Shown here piece after piece: positions 43,309 to 53,937 of a stretch of 64,000 nt of DNA (position 1 is the first letter of the stretch; the number at the start of each line of letters is the position of its first letter). Where the stretch lies: the NCBI GenBank assembly GCA_037953625.1, contig CM075649.1, positions 62,418,660-62,482,659 of the forward strand, written 5' to 3'. Under the pieces are notes generated by a model. It was given only the letters and a program-made list of their open reading frames with translations, made no database searches and was not told the origin of the DNA. The DNA is from Crotalaria pallida. Lineage: Eukaryota; Streptophyta; Magnoliopsida; Fabales; Fabaceae. The position numbers and the translations under genes were made by a program.

Positions 43309-45105
43309 TCATGCTTTGCCTTTTGGTATCCAAATGGTTTTGGATCCATTTTTGTTAGTGTAGGGACTCTCACCCTTTTTCACCCAAACAAAATATCCTT
43401 TAGGAATACCATACACTTTAATATAACACACATTTGAAGTATGTCCATGAGTACCACAATGAAGACATGTTGGTGCATTTGAAAAATCAACTTTAGAAAA
43501 ATCAACAACATTTCTATGAGATTTACTCTTAGCATTAGTATAACCCAAACCAAACTTGTTTGAATTTTCTCTTTGAAAATTTAACAATGTGCGCAATTTA
43601 ATATCACCATTTGTGAAACTTGCAAGCTTATTTTTCAAAATAGCATTTTCATCTTTAAGCAACTTGCAATCCTCACAATCAACCACAATATTCAATCTAC
43701 TAGCACAATCACAAGAAGAACTAGCATATATAAGATCAAGGGTTTCATTTTCAAGATTAAGCTCATCAACTTGTTTTTGAAGTTCTAAAATCTCTTGTTG
43801 ATGTTTCAAAATGAGCTTCTTCCTTTCAATGTTTTTCAAAGCTAGTTTCTTGAGATGTTCATGCATTTCTTCATAAGCATTATACAATATTTCATATTTA
43901 GAAGAAATTTCAGATTTAGTAAGACTTACATCGCTTTCATCGCTTTCATCGCTTTGTTCACTTGATTCATCATTTGAACTTTCTTCTTCATTTACTAGAG
44001 CTATCAAGTTGAGACAAGCGGCTTCTTCATCATCCGAAGAACTATTTAATGTGCTTTTCTTGTCTTTTTCATCATCACTATTCCAAACTATGTATGCCCT
44101 TTTAGTTTTCTTTTCTTTCTCCTTCTTCTTAAGATACTTAGAGCATGAGTACTTGAGATGACCGGGCTTTCCACATTCATGGCAAACTATACCTTCTTTT
44201 GAAGTCTTTGTCTTGTAGTGTGGGGAATTCTTCTCTTTACTTTTGTCTTTGTTCATCCTTCCTTTTCTCCTTAGAATCTTATTGAACTTTCTCAGTAGAA
44301 GTTTCATCTCCTCTTCATCAATGTCCGAATCGGTATCTTCTTCATCATCATCATCATCATCATCGGAACTCTCTTCCTTTTTATATGACCTTTTAGCTTT
44401 AAGAGCAATTCCTTTTCTCTCTTTGTACTTATCCGACTCTTCATGCATTTGCAAACGTCCAAGCTCCATTTCATGTTCTTGTAGCTTTCCGAAAAGTGTT
44501 GCTAAGTCCATGGTGTCCAAGTCCTTTGATTCAACAATTGCGGTAACCTTGGGTTGCCATTCCCTACTTAGACATCTTAAAACTTTGTTAACAAGTTCAC
44601 AATTCACGAAAGTTTTACCAAGAGCAATGAGATGATTAACAATATGAGTAAAACGTTTTTGCATAAAACATATAGATTCATTAGGCAACATACGAAACAA
44701 TTCATATTCATGCATCAAAGAATTTAATCTAGCACGCCTAACTTCACTAGTGCCTTCATGTGTGACTTGCAAGGTGTCCCACATTTCTTTGGCATCACGA
44801 CATTGGGAGACTCTAAAGAACTCATCATAAGATAGAGCGGAGGTGATGATATTCTTTGCTTTTAAATCATATTGAATTTTCCTTTTATCATCATCGGTCC
44901 ACTTATCTTTGGGAGTTAGTGTAAGAACACCTTCTACTTCTTTTGAGGGAATATAAGGACCATTTTCAATGGCTTCCCAAATGTTCACATCTATAGCTTC
45001 TATAAAGATTCTCATCCTAATTTTCCAATAACCATAACCCTCTCCACCAAACATAGGAGGGCGATTTATTGAAGCACCTTCACCACCAAAGGGTACGAAT
45101 CCCAT
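43309..45105 (-). CDS. Copia-T Gag, copy 1, intact
   Basis: 598 codons from ATG 45105 (MGFVPFGGEG). The copia gag core (UBN2-type) covers residues about 15-220: RPPMFGGEGYGYWKIRM, AKEMWDTLQVTHEGTSEVRRARL, RFTHIVNHLIALG, KLQEHEMELGRL. An acidic run of Asp and Glu follows at about 246-267. Zinc knuckle 1, CHECGKPGHLKYSC, is at about 308-321, with Ser- and Glu-rich and coiled-coil stretches after it. Knuckle 2, CLHCGTHGHTSNVC, is at about 547-560, then VWVKKGES and a WIPKG end. It would form the particle and package RNA. No protease follows. The long intact frame beside a total absence of pol suggests gag was retained. Confidence 0.93.
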   Translation of the reverse strand: MGFVPFGGEGASINRPPMFGGEGYGYWKIRMRIFIEAIDVNIWEAIENGPYIPSKEVEGVLTLTPKDKWTDDDKRKIQYDLKAKNIITSALSYDEFFRVSQCRDAKEMWDTLQVTHEGTSEVRRARLNSLMHEYELFRMLPNESICFMQKRFTHIVNHLIALGKTFVNCELVNKVLRCLSREWQPKVTAIVESKDLDTMDLATLFGKLQEHEMELGRLQMHEESDKYKERKGIALKAKRSYKKEESSDDDDDDDEEDTDSDIDEEEMKLLLRKFNKILRRKGRMNKDKSKEKNSPHYKTKTSKEGIVCHECGKPGHLKYSCSKYLKKKEKEKKTKRAYIVWNSDDEKDKKSTLNSSSDDEEAACLNLIALVNEEESSNDESSEQSDESDESDVSLTKSEISSKYEILYNAYEEMHEHLKKLALKNIERKKLILKHQQEILELQKQVDELNLENETLDLIYASSSCDCASRLNIVVDCEDCKLLKDENAILKNKLASFTNGDIKLRTLLNFQRENSNKFGLGYTNAKSKSHRNVVDFSKVDFSNAPTCLHCGTHGHTSNVCYIKVYGIPKGYFVWVKKGESPYTNKNGSKTIWIPKGKA

Positions 45106-45161
45106 TGTAGTTTCCTCAAGGATCTTAACGAAAAAGCTCTATGCTCGTGTCTTTCGACCGA

Positions 45162-45173
45162 GCTCTGATACCA
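45162..45173 (-). other. Copia-T primer-binding site 1
   Basis: The minus strand reads TGGTATCAGAGC, two bases from the middle LTR. Confidence 0.9.
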
Positions 45174-45175
45174 AT

Positions 45176-46886
45176 TGTAAGAACCTACAATCGGTGGTTG
45201 AAATAACTAGGATACACTAGGAGAACACCTAGAAGGGGGGGTTGAATAGGTGTTAGAGAAACCTTGAAAGATTTTCGCAAGAAACAAATCAAAACGATTA
45301 AAAGAAATGATTTTCTTGAAATTTTCTTCTATTAATCGATTAACAAGTCAACTAATCAATTAATGCCGAATGATCAATTCAAACTAATCGATTAATGAAA
45401 ACAATTACTCGATTAATCAATGTTAAAATTGAAAAATCACTTTTCAATCAAATATGAAAATCAATCAATTAAGACATATGATCAGAGATAAAGCGGAATT
45501 GATTAACACCGATATTCTTATTGATTACCTAGGTTATGAAAATGATTTTCCCAAAATCAATTTTGCACAATTAAGATTCAATTCAATCAATTATGAAAAA
45601 TCACTTTTTCTAGGTTTTCAATCAAGAACACAATTAAAGACTTGAATTGTAAAGAGTAGAGAGTTTAGAGATACGACACAGTGATTTATCCTGGTTCACT
45701 TTCATCCACTTGAAAGCTACTCCAGTCCCCTCTTCAACCAAGAGAGATTCTTCACTATGAGGAATTAGAGTTTCTCAAATTACAAGTAAATGCCTCACAA
45801 GACTCCCTTCTTGCTAGCCTACAAGAGATACCACACCCTTGCCTTGTAACCCTATTGATATCTAATCTAACCTCTTCTCTTGCTTGCCGATATCCCACAA
45901 CAAGACTTCTAATGCTTTGAGATTCTTCAAAGACTTCCACTTGCTTGCTTCACTACAAGACTTCCAAGTGCTTGATGATATGCCACACCAAGGCTTCCAA
46001 ATAACTTTGCTTGATGAATAACTTCTTCAAGACTTCCTTTGTTGTAGAGTGTTTGCCTTCTTTGCAATGATTACAAATCAAATGAAAACAAAATAACAAT
46101 CCTATGAATCTCTTTCAAAAGCTATGAAAATATCAACATGAGAGATTCAAGGTTCTTGATCAAAGAATGTAAAAATGAGAACTTTGATCTTGAGAAAGTG
46201 AGAGAGAATAGAGTGGCTTTGAGAAACTGATTTGATCTAAAGTGTAATAATGAACCACAAAGGTTAGGAATAGGTTTATATAGAATACCCAAAAGTTAGG
46301 AATGGTTAGAAGTGCTTTTGAGAAGTGAAAAACTCATTTTAAAAACCAGATATGCACTTGTTACTCGATTAAAATAAGTGCTAATCGAGTAACCATGCCT
46401 TAATCGAGTAATGTCGCAAGCCTGTAAAAATTTACTCGAGTAAAAGTCAAGAAAATCGATTATCAAAAGTTGTTAATCGATTATCAGTTCAAAATATACC
46501 GTTAATCGATTATCAAAACCTATTAATCGATTATTTTGATTAAAAATCACTTAAAACTTGTTTTCTCAAAAACTAAACCTTTTCTTTCAAACCTTTAAGC
46601 CACATATTGATTTTAGGCAAAGTGAATACTCAAAATATGATATAATCATGACTATGATAGAGATTCACTACCCTCTAATGACTCTACCCAAACTCATAAA
46701 CTAAGAGACTTGAGAGGCTAAAGATAAAACAGTAAAACGTAAACTACCAAACTAAGTCTTCATGAGTTGGCTCTCTCTTTATCACTTGATGTTTGTTGTT
46801 GCTTGTTGAGCTTGAACTTGATCAACACATTTAAGCTTGTTCAAAACCTTTTGGCATTTATCAAAACATTCTTCATGGATCTTACA
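45176..46886 (-). mobile_element. Copia-T LTR 2 (shared middle LTR)
   Basis: 1711 bases. It serves as 5' LTR for interior 1 and 3' LTR for interior 2. It has one more G than LTR 1 in the G run near 45235 and a few private substitutions, so it is not a simple assembly copy of either neighbour. Confidence 0.94.
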
Positions 46887-48042
46887 ATCTCCCCCTTTTT
46901 GAAAATGACTAACATGTTTTGAAGTTGTGAAGTTGTTGATGCTTGAACCATTTTATCACTTGGTGAGACTCTTGCTCCCCCTCAATTTATGCTTTTGACA
47001 TTTGAAATCTAATTGAGATAAAAGCTTGATTCTCCCCCTATCTCCAACAACTTTGCTCAACCTACATAAAAACAACAAAACAAACCTTTCTCCAAAACAA
47101 AATATTATTTCAAAATATTATTTCTTTTCAAAACATACATTTCTCTTCAAAACATACATTTATGCTTTTGACATTTGAAATCTAATTGAGATAAAAGCTT
47201 GATTCTCCCCCTATCTCCAACAACTTTGCTCAACCTACATAAAAACAACAAAACAAACCTTTCTCCAAAACAAAATATTATTTCAAAATATTATTTCTTT
47301 TCAAAACATACATTTCTCTTCAAAACATACATTTATGCTTTTGACATTTGAAATCTAATTGAGATAAAAGCTTGATTCTCCCCTATCTCCAACAACTTTG
47401 CTCAACCTACATAAAAACAACAAAACAAACCTTTCTCCAAAACAAAATATTATTTCAAAATATTATTTCTTTTCAAAACATACATTTCTCTTCAAAACAT
47501 ACATTTCTCCCCCTTTGGCATTATCAAAAAGTAATATATACCAATTGAAATATAAAATACTAAGCCAAATATAAGAGAAACTATGTCATATATAGAGATA
47601 TCTAAACCAAAATAGAGAAATTAATAACCATACTATCTCTATATCAAACATTTCTTCAATAGCATGATAATCATCTAATAATCACTCAATGATACCAATT
47701 GAAACAATTGTATACCAATTGTAATACTAATTGTAAGAATTTGATACCAATAATATTTTCTCAAAAGTATAAACAATATCACATCAAGAGAAGTAATACT
47801 AATTGTAACTAAACAAATACCAATTGTATAATATCAATTGAGAATAGTACCAATTGAGAGAATTATGAGTAATATCTAACAATATCAAATGTTACCAATT
47901 TGTAGGATCTTTTCTTCATACCAATTGAAGAAATCCAACAATATCAATTGTGTCAACTTGTAGGACTTTTACTTGAGATTTGAAGAAATGTGTATAGACC
48001 TTCATTTGCATCTTCAATCATACCAATTGTTAACAATACCTA
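46887..48042 (-). other. Copia-T interior 2, 3' non-coding part
   Basis: Same layout as interior 1: purine tract at 46887, three 173-base tandem copies starting at about 46985, 47158 and 47331, and the ACCAATTG cluster at about 47690-48030. One C is missing from the third CCCCC tract (near 47383). Confidence 0.85.
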
Positions 48043-49836
48043 CAAAAACAATCATGCTTTGCCTTTTGGTATCCAAATGGTTTTGGATCCATTTTTGTTA
48101 GTGTAGGGACTCTAACCCTTTTTCACCCAAACAAAATCTCCTTTAGGTATACCATGCACTTTAATAGAACACACATTTGAAGTATGTCCATGAGTACCAC
48201 AATAGAAACATGTTGGTGCATTTGAAAAATCAACTTTAGAAAAATCAACAACATTTCTATGAGATTTACTCCTAGCATTAGTATAACCCAAACCAAACTT
48301 GTTTGAATTTTCTCTTTGAAAATTTAACAATGTGCGCAATCTAATATCACCATTTGTGAAACTTGCAAACTTATTTTTCAAAATAGCATTTTCATCTTTA
48401 AGCAACTTGCAATCCTCACAATCAACCACAATATTCAATCTACTAGCACAATCACAAGAAGAACTAGCATATATAAGATCAAGGGTTTCATTTTCAAGAT
48501 TAAGCTCATCAACTTGTTTTTGAAGTTCTAAAATCTCTTGTTGATGTTTCAAAATGAGCTTCTTCCTTTCAATATTTTTCAAAGCTAGTTTCTTGAGATG
48601 TTCATGCATTTCTTCATAAGCATTATACAATATTTCATATTTAGAAGAAATTTCGGATTTAGTAAGACTTATATCGCTTTCATCGCTTTGTTCACTTGAT
48701 TCATCATTTGAACTTTCTTCTTCATTTACTAGAGCTATCAAGTTGAGACAAGCGGCTTCTTCATCATCCGAAGAACTATTTAATGTGCTTTTCTTGTCTT
48801 TTTCATCATCACTATTCCAAACTATGTATGCCCTTTTAGTTTTCTTTTCTTTCTCCTTCTTCTTAAGATACTTAGAGCATGAGTACTTGAGATGACCGGG
48901 CTTTCCACATTCATGGCAAACTGTACCTTCTTTTGAAGTCTTTGTCTTGTAGTGTGGGGAATTCTTCTCTTTACTTTTGTCTTTGTTCATCCTTCCTTTT
49001 CTCCTTAGAATCTTATTGAACTTTCTCAGTAGAAGTTTCATCTCCTCTTCATCAATGTCCGAATCGGTATCTTCATCATCATCATCATCATCATCGAAAC
49101 TCTCTTCCTTTTTATATGACCTTTTAGCTTTAAGAGCAATTCCTTTTCTCTCTTTGTACTTATCCGACTCTTCATGCATTTGCAAACGTCCAAGCTCCAT
49201 TTCATGTTCTTGTAGCTTTCCGAAAAGTGTTGCTAAGTCCATGGTGTCCAAGTCTTTTGATTCAACAATTTCGGTAACCTTGGGTTGCCATTCCCTACTT
49301 AGACATCTTAAAACTTTGTTAACAAGTTCACAATTCACGAAAGTTTTACCAAGAGCAATGAGATGATTAACAATATGAGTAAAACGTTTTTGCATAAAAC
49401 ATATAGATTCATTAGGCAACATACGAAACAATTCATATTCATGCATCAAAGAATTTAATCTAGCACGCCTAACTTCACTAGTTCCTTCATGTGTGACTTG
49501 CAAGGTGTCCCACATTTCTTTGGCATCACGACATTGGGAGACTCTAAAGAACTCATCATAAGATAGAGCGGAGGTGATGATATTCTTTGCTTTTAAATCA
49601 TATTGAATTTTCCTTTTATCATCATCGGTCCACTTATCTTTGGGAGTTAGTGTAAGAACACCTTCTACTTCTTTTGAGGGAATATAAGGACCATTTTCAA
49701 TGGCTTCCCAAATGTTCACATCTATAGCTTCTATAAAGATTCTCATCCTAATTTTCCAATAACCATAACCCTCTCCACCAAACATAGGAGGGCGATTTAT
49801 TGAAGCACCTTCACCACTAAAGGGTACGAATCCCAT
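48043..49836 (-). pseudogene. Copia-T Gag, copy 2, late nonsense
   Basis: 574 codons from ATG 49836, ending at a TAG at 48112-48114 where copy 1 has GAG (Glu). The last 24 codons of copy 1, after the second zinc knuckle (CFYCGTHGHTSNVC), are therefore lost. Otherwise it differs from copy 1 by scattered changes: one fewer Glu in the acidic run, a three-residue deletion near ESD, and Ala to Glu after KVT. Both knuckles are kept, so this Gag might still work. Confidence 0.88.
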
Positions 49837-49892
49837 TGTAGTTTCCTCAAGGATCTTAACGAAAAAGCTCTATGCTCGTGTCTTACGACCGA

Positions 49893-49904
49893 GCTCTGAT
49901 ACCA
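49893..49904 (-). other. Copia-T primer-binding site 2
   Basis: The minus strand reads TGGTATCAGAGC, two bases from LTR 3. Confidence 0.9.
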
Positions 49905-49906
49905 AT

Positions 49907-51616
49907 TGTAAGAACCTACAATCCATGGTTGAAATAACTAGGATACACGAGGAGAACACCTAGAAGGGGGGGTTGAATAGGTGTTAGAGAAACCTTGAAA
50001 GATTTTCGCAAGAAACAAATCAAAACGATTAAAAGAAATGATTTTCTTGAAATTTTCTTCTATTAATCGATTAACAAGTCAACTAATCAATTAATGCCGA
50101 ATGATCAATTCAAACTAATCGATTAATGAAACCAATTACTCGATTAATCAATGTTAAAATTGAAAAATCACTTTTCAATCAAATATGAAAATCAATCAAT
50201 TAACACATATGGTCAGAGATAAAGCGGAATTGATTAACACCAATATTCTTATTGATTACCTAGGTTATGAAAATGATTTTCCCAAAATCAATTTTGCACA
50301 ATTAAGATTCAATTCAATCAATTATGAAAAATCACTTTTTCTAGGTTTTCAATCAAGAACACAATTAAAGACTTGAATTGTAAAGAGTAGAGAGTTTAGA
50401 GATACGACACAGTGATTTATCCTGGTTCACTTTCATCCACTTGAAAGCTACTCCAGTCCCCTCTTCAACCAAGAGAGATTCTTCACTATGAGGAATTAGA
50501 GTTTCTCAAATTACAAGTAAATGCCTCACAAGACTCCCTTCTTGCTAGCCTACAAGAGATACCACACCCTTGCCTTGTAACCCTATTGATATCTAATCTA
50601 ACCACTTCTCTTGCTTGTCGATATCCCACAACAAGACTTCCAATGCTTTGAGATTCTTCAAAGACTTCCACTTGCTTGCTTCACTACAAGACTTCCAAGT
50701 GCTTGATGATATGCCAAACCAAGGCTTCCAAATAACTTTGCTTGATGAATAACTTCTTCAAGACTTCCTTTGTTGTAGAGTGTTTGCCTTCTTTGCAATG
50801 ATTACAACTCAAATGAAAACAAAATAACAATCCTATGAATCTCTTTCAAAAGCTATGAAAATATCAACATGAGAGATTCAAGGTTCTTGATCAAAGAATG
50901 TAAAAATGAGAACTTTGATCTTGAGAAAGTGAGAGAGAATAGAGTGGCTTTGAGAAACTGATTTGATCTAAAGTGTAATAATGAACCACAAAGGTTAGGA
51001 ATAGGTTTATATAGAATACCCAAAAGTTAGGAATGGTTAGAAGTGCTTTTGAGAAGTGAAAAACTCATTTTAAAAACCAGATCTGCACGTGTTACTCGAT
51101 TAAAATAAGTGCTAATCGAGTAACCATGCCTTAATCGAGTAATGCCGCAAGCCTGTAAAAATTTACTCGAGTAAAAGTCAAGAAAATCGATTATCAAAAG
51201 TTGTTAATCGATTATCAGTTCAAAATATACCGTTAATCGATTATCAAAACCTAATAATCGATTATTTTGATTAAAAATCACTTAAAACTTGTTTTCTCAA
51301 AAACTAAACCTTTTCTTTCAAACCTTTAAGCCACCTATTGATTTTAGGCAAAGTGAATACTCAAAATATGATATAATCATGACTATGATAGAGATTCACT
51401 ACCCTCTAATGACTCTACCCAAACTCATAAACTAAGAGACTTGAGAGGCTAAAGATAAAACAATAAAACATAAACTACCAAACTAAGTCTTCATGAGTTG
51501 GCTCTCTCTTATCACTTGATGTTTGTTGTTTCTTGTTGAGCTTGAACTTGATCAACACATTTAAGCTTGTTCAAAACCTTTTGGCATTTATCAAAACATT
51601 CTTCATGGATCTTACA
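49907..51616 (-). mobile_element. Copia-T LTR 3 (5' end of element)
   Basis: 1710 bases, starting on the minus strand TGTAAGATCC at 51616 beside the GATAT duplication. U3 palindromes lie at 51093-51265. Confidence 0.94.
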
Positions 51617-51790
51617 GATATATATTTATTATTTTGTCAGAAATGAATTTATTTGATATATATATATATTAATGTTATAATTAGTTTTAACATATGTCTC
51701 TATTTAGATCCAACCCATTGTTATTGACCTTGACCCTGGAGCAAGTCGCGGATGTAAACGTGGCTCTTTCGTTATTGCTAGGATTTCCAG

Positions 51791-53723
51791 GTAAGGGGAG
51801 TCTCTTTTCCACACTTTGAGTTAGGGATAGTTAGGGTCCATAATATAATTTGAGCTTAATAGTTAAGTTGAGTTGTGGGTGATGGGTTAAGAGGTGATTA
51901 GGATTAATGAAGGGTAATGGTTATATATATTGGTTAATGTTGTTATTTTGGAAACTGTTAATGTGTAACTATTTTGTATATTAATTAAGTAGGAAGTGAA
52001 GAACCCTAGGGAGATGATTTATTTTAAAGCACCCTGAGACATACCTGAGTATGTCGACTGATTTATGTTGATTTTAAGTGTGTTGTTAATTTGTTTTGTT
52101 TACTAAGTGCTATATGTGGGTTATTTTGAGTTAATGCTGGATAGTGGGAGATGTTAATGACTAATTATAATAGGAAGGATAATGGGAATAGGATAAAGGA
52201 AAATGGTTGGAGATGCTAATTGTGGAATGTGACCCCTAAATGTGAAATTTTGGAAATGTTTGTGATGATGGGTGATAAGTGTTATTTATGGATATACGTG
52301 TGGTTATTTGGAAATGGTAAACCTTATATATTGACTGAAATTGGAATGGTGATAATTATGAATGTGAAATTGTGGTTATTTGGTTTTATATGTAATGATG
52401 CTTGTGCTTGAAATGACTAGGTGAAGATAAACGGAATTGGTCGGCAAATTAATGACATATAATATGGATAAATATGGTGATGTATATAGGCCCTCGATTT
52501 GGGGGAGATATACATCGTAGTTGGTGATGTATTGTAGGCCTTTGATTTGGTGGAGACAATACATCGTAAATTGGGGTTGTATTGTAGGCCTTCGATTTGG
52601 GGGAGACAACGTAACTGGGGCGATGTATGTAGGCCTTCGATTTGGTGGAGACATACATCGTCGATGGTGTATGTATGTAGGCCTTCGATTTGGTGGAGAC
52701 ATACATACACCGTAAGTAAAAGGAAAAAGGAAATAAAAATGGATAAAATAAGGTAAACGGTAACGGAAGAGCGACGTATGTAGGCCTTCGATTTGGTGGA
52801 GACATACATCGTAGATGGTGTATGTATGTAGGCCATCGATTTGGTGGAGACATACATACACCGTAAATAAAAGGAAAAGGAAATAAAAATGGATAAAATA
52901 AGGTAAACGGTAATGGAAGAGCGATGTATGTAGGCCTTCGATTTGGTGGAGACATACATACACCGTAAATAAAAGGAAAAGGAAATAAAAATGGATAAAA
53001 TAAGGTAAACGGTAATGGAAGAGCGATGTATGTAGGCCTTCGATTTGGTGGAGACATACATCGTAGATGGTGTATGTATGTAGGCCCTTCGATTTGGTGG
53101 AGACATACATACACCGTAAATAAAAGGAAAAGGAAATAAAAATGGATAAAATAATATAAATGGTAAGGAAAGAGCGATGTATGTAGGCCTTCGATTTGGT
53201 GGAGACATACATCGTAGATGGTGTATGTATGTAGGCCTTCGATTTGGTGGAGACATACATACACCGTAAATAAAAGGAAAAGGAAATAAAAATGGATAAA
53301 ATAATATAAATGGTAAGGAAAGAGCGATGTATGTAGGCCTTCGATTTGGTGGAGACATACATCGTAGATGGTGTATGTATGTAGGCCTTCGATTTGGTGG
53401 AGACATACGTACACCATAAATAAAAGGAAAAGGAAATAAATAAATGGTCAAGGTAATGTAATGGAAATGGAAAAGGAATTAAAGGAAAAAGAAATAAATA
53501 AATGGTCAAGGTAATGTAATGGAAATGGAAAGGATTAAGTAAAGGAATATGGATAATGGAAAATGGATAAAAAGGGAATGTATAAGTAAATGGGAATGGA
53601 ATGAATTGGTTGATCCCTGACTTGATTTGATTGTTATTCTTGAGTTTATATTATGAGCTTTATATTATCCTCTGATTCACTGTGTTGTGAAAAGGTCTCA
53701 CCCTTATGTGGTTAACATTTTAG
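51791..53723 (+). other. Putative LTR intron of LARD-D
   Basis: Donor TTTCCAG/GTAAGGGG and acceptor GTTAACATTTTAG/GTGATT, with a CTCAC word about 27 bases upstream of the acceptor. The minisatellite is inside. The 3' LTR has lost the donor by a deletion of about 43 bases. Inferred only. Confidence 0.42.
52479..53417 (+). repeat. Hairpin minisatellite of LARD-D, 5' LTR (14 units)
   Basis: Each unit has a left arm, the near-constant 20-base loop AGGCCTTCGATTTGGTGGAG, and a complementary right arm. Arms seen: GATGTATAT/ATATACATC (52479-52516), GATGTATTGT/ACAATACATC, CGATGTATGT/ACATACATCG, and GGTGTATGTATGT/ACATACATACACC. Short and long arms alternate, joined by an AAAGGAAAAGGAAATAAAAA-type spacer. 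The minus-strand frames of 322-377 codons across it are artefacts. Confidence 0.95.
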
Positions 53724-53925
53724 GTGATTGCTAAGGAGCTTGTGGATCAGAGTGCGCAGCGAGAGACCGGGAAAGAAGGAAACTTTATTTTTGGGTGCTA
53801 CTATATTGTAAATGGATGCCCAAAGTTATTGTAAACTTGATTTGTGAAAAGGAATTTTTAAGTACAACATTTTGATTATAGATTTTACTTATTATTTTAT
53901 AAATAAAATAAGGGTGTTACATTTA

Positions 53926-53937
53926 TGGTATCAGAGC
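53926..53937 (+). other. LARD-D primer-binding site
   Basis: TGGTATCAGAGC four bases after the 5' LTR end GGGTGTTACA. Confidence 0.92.

Larger units (their letters stand above)
40446..51616 (-). mobile_element. Copia-T: three-LTR, gag-only SIRE-like copia tandem
   Basis: Order LTR (40446-42155), interior (42156-45175), LTR (45176-46886), interior (46887-49906), LTR (49907-51616), all minus. The whole block is flanked by one GATAT duplication (40441-40445 and 51617-51621), and the 3' LTR of LARD-D shows the empty site at about 58308. Each interior is 3020 bases: PBS, gag and a non-coding 3' part; pol is absent. Purine tract and PBS match Copia-1, a plausible related helper. A middle LTR shared by two interiors suggests unequal recombination between LTRs after insertion. 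Confidence 0.95.
39384..53921 (+). mobile_element. LARD-D 5' LTR, interrupted by Copia-T
   Basis: Parts 39384-40445 and 51622-53921, about 3.36 kb without the insert. A TA-rich TATA candidate is at 40031-40043. A first donor-like CTTAG/GTATAT is near 40309, and a strong CAG/GTAAGGGG is at 51790/51791. The minisatellite lies at 52479-53417 and the acceptor TAACATTTTAG ends at 53723. Confidence 0.93.

Noticed and set aside
52479..53417. CRISPR-like look of regularly spaced palindromic repeats
   Set aside because: Plant LTR context, spacers are themselves repeats rather than unique, and there are no cas genes.
52376..53509. Minus-strand reading frames of 322-377 codons across the LARD-D minisatellite
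   Set aside because: All three minus frames are open over the same repeats and encode the same short peptide in different frames. This is a repeat effect, not a gene.
53926..53937. TGGTATCAGAGC as a tRNA gene remnant
   Set aside because: It is the primer-binding site. No cloverleaf is present around this or the other copies.
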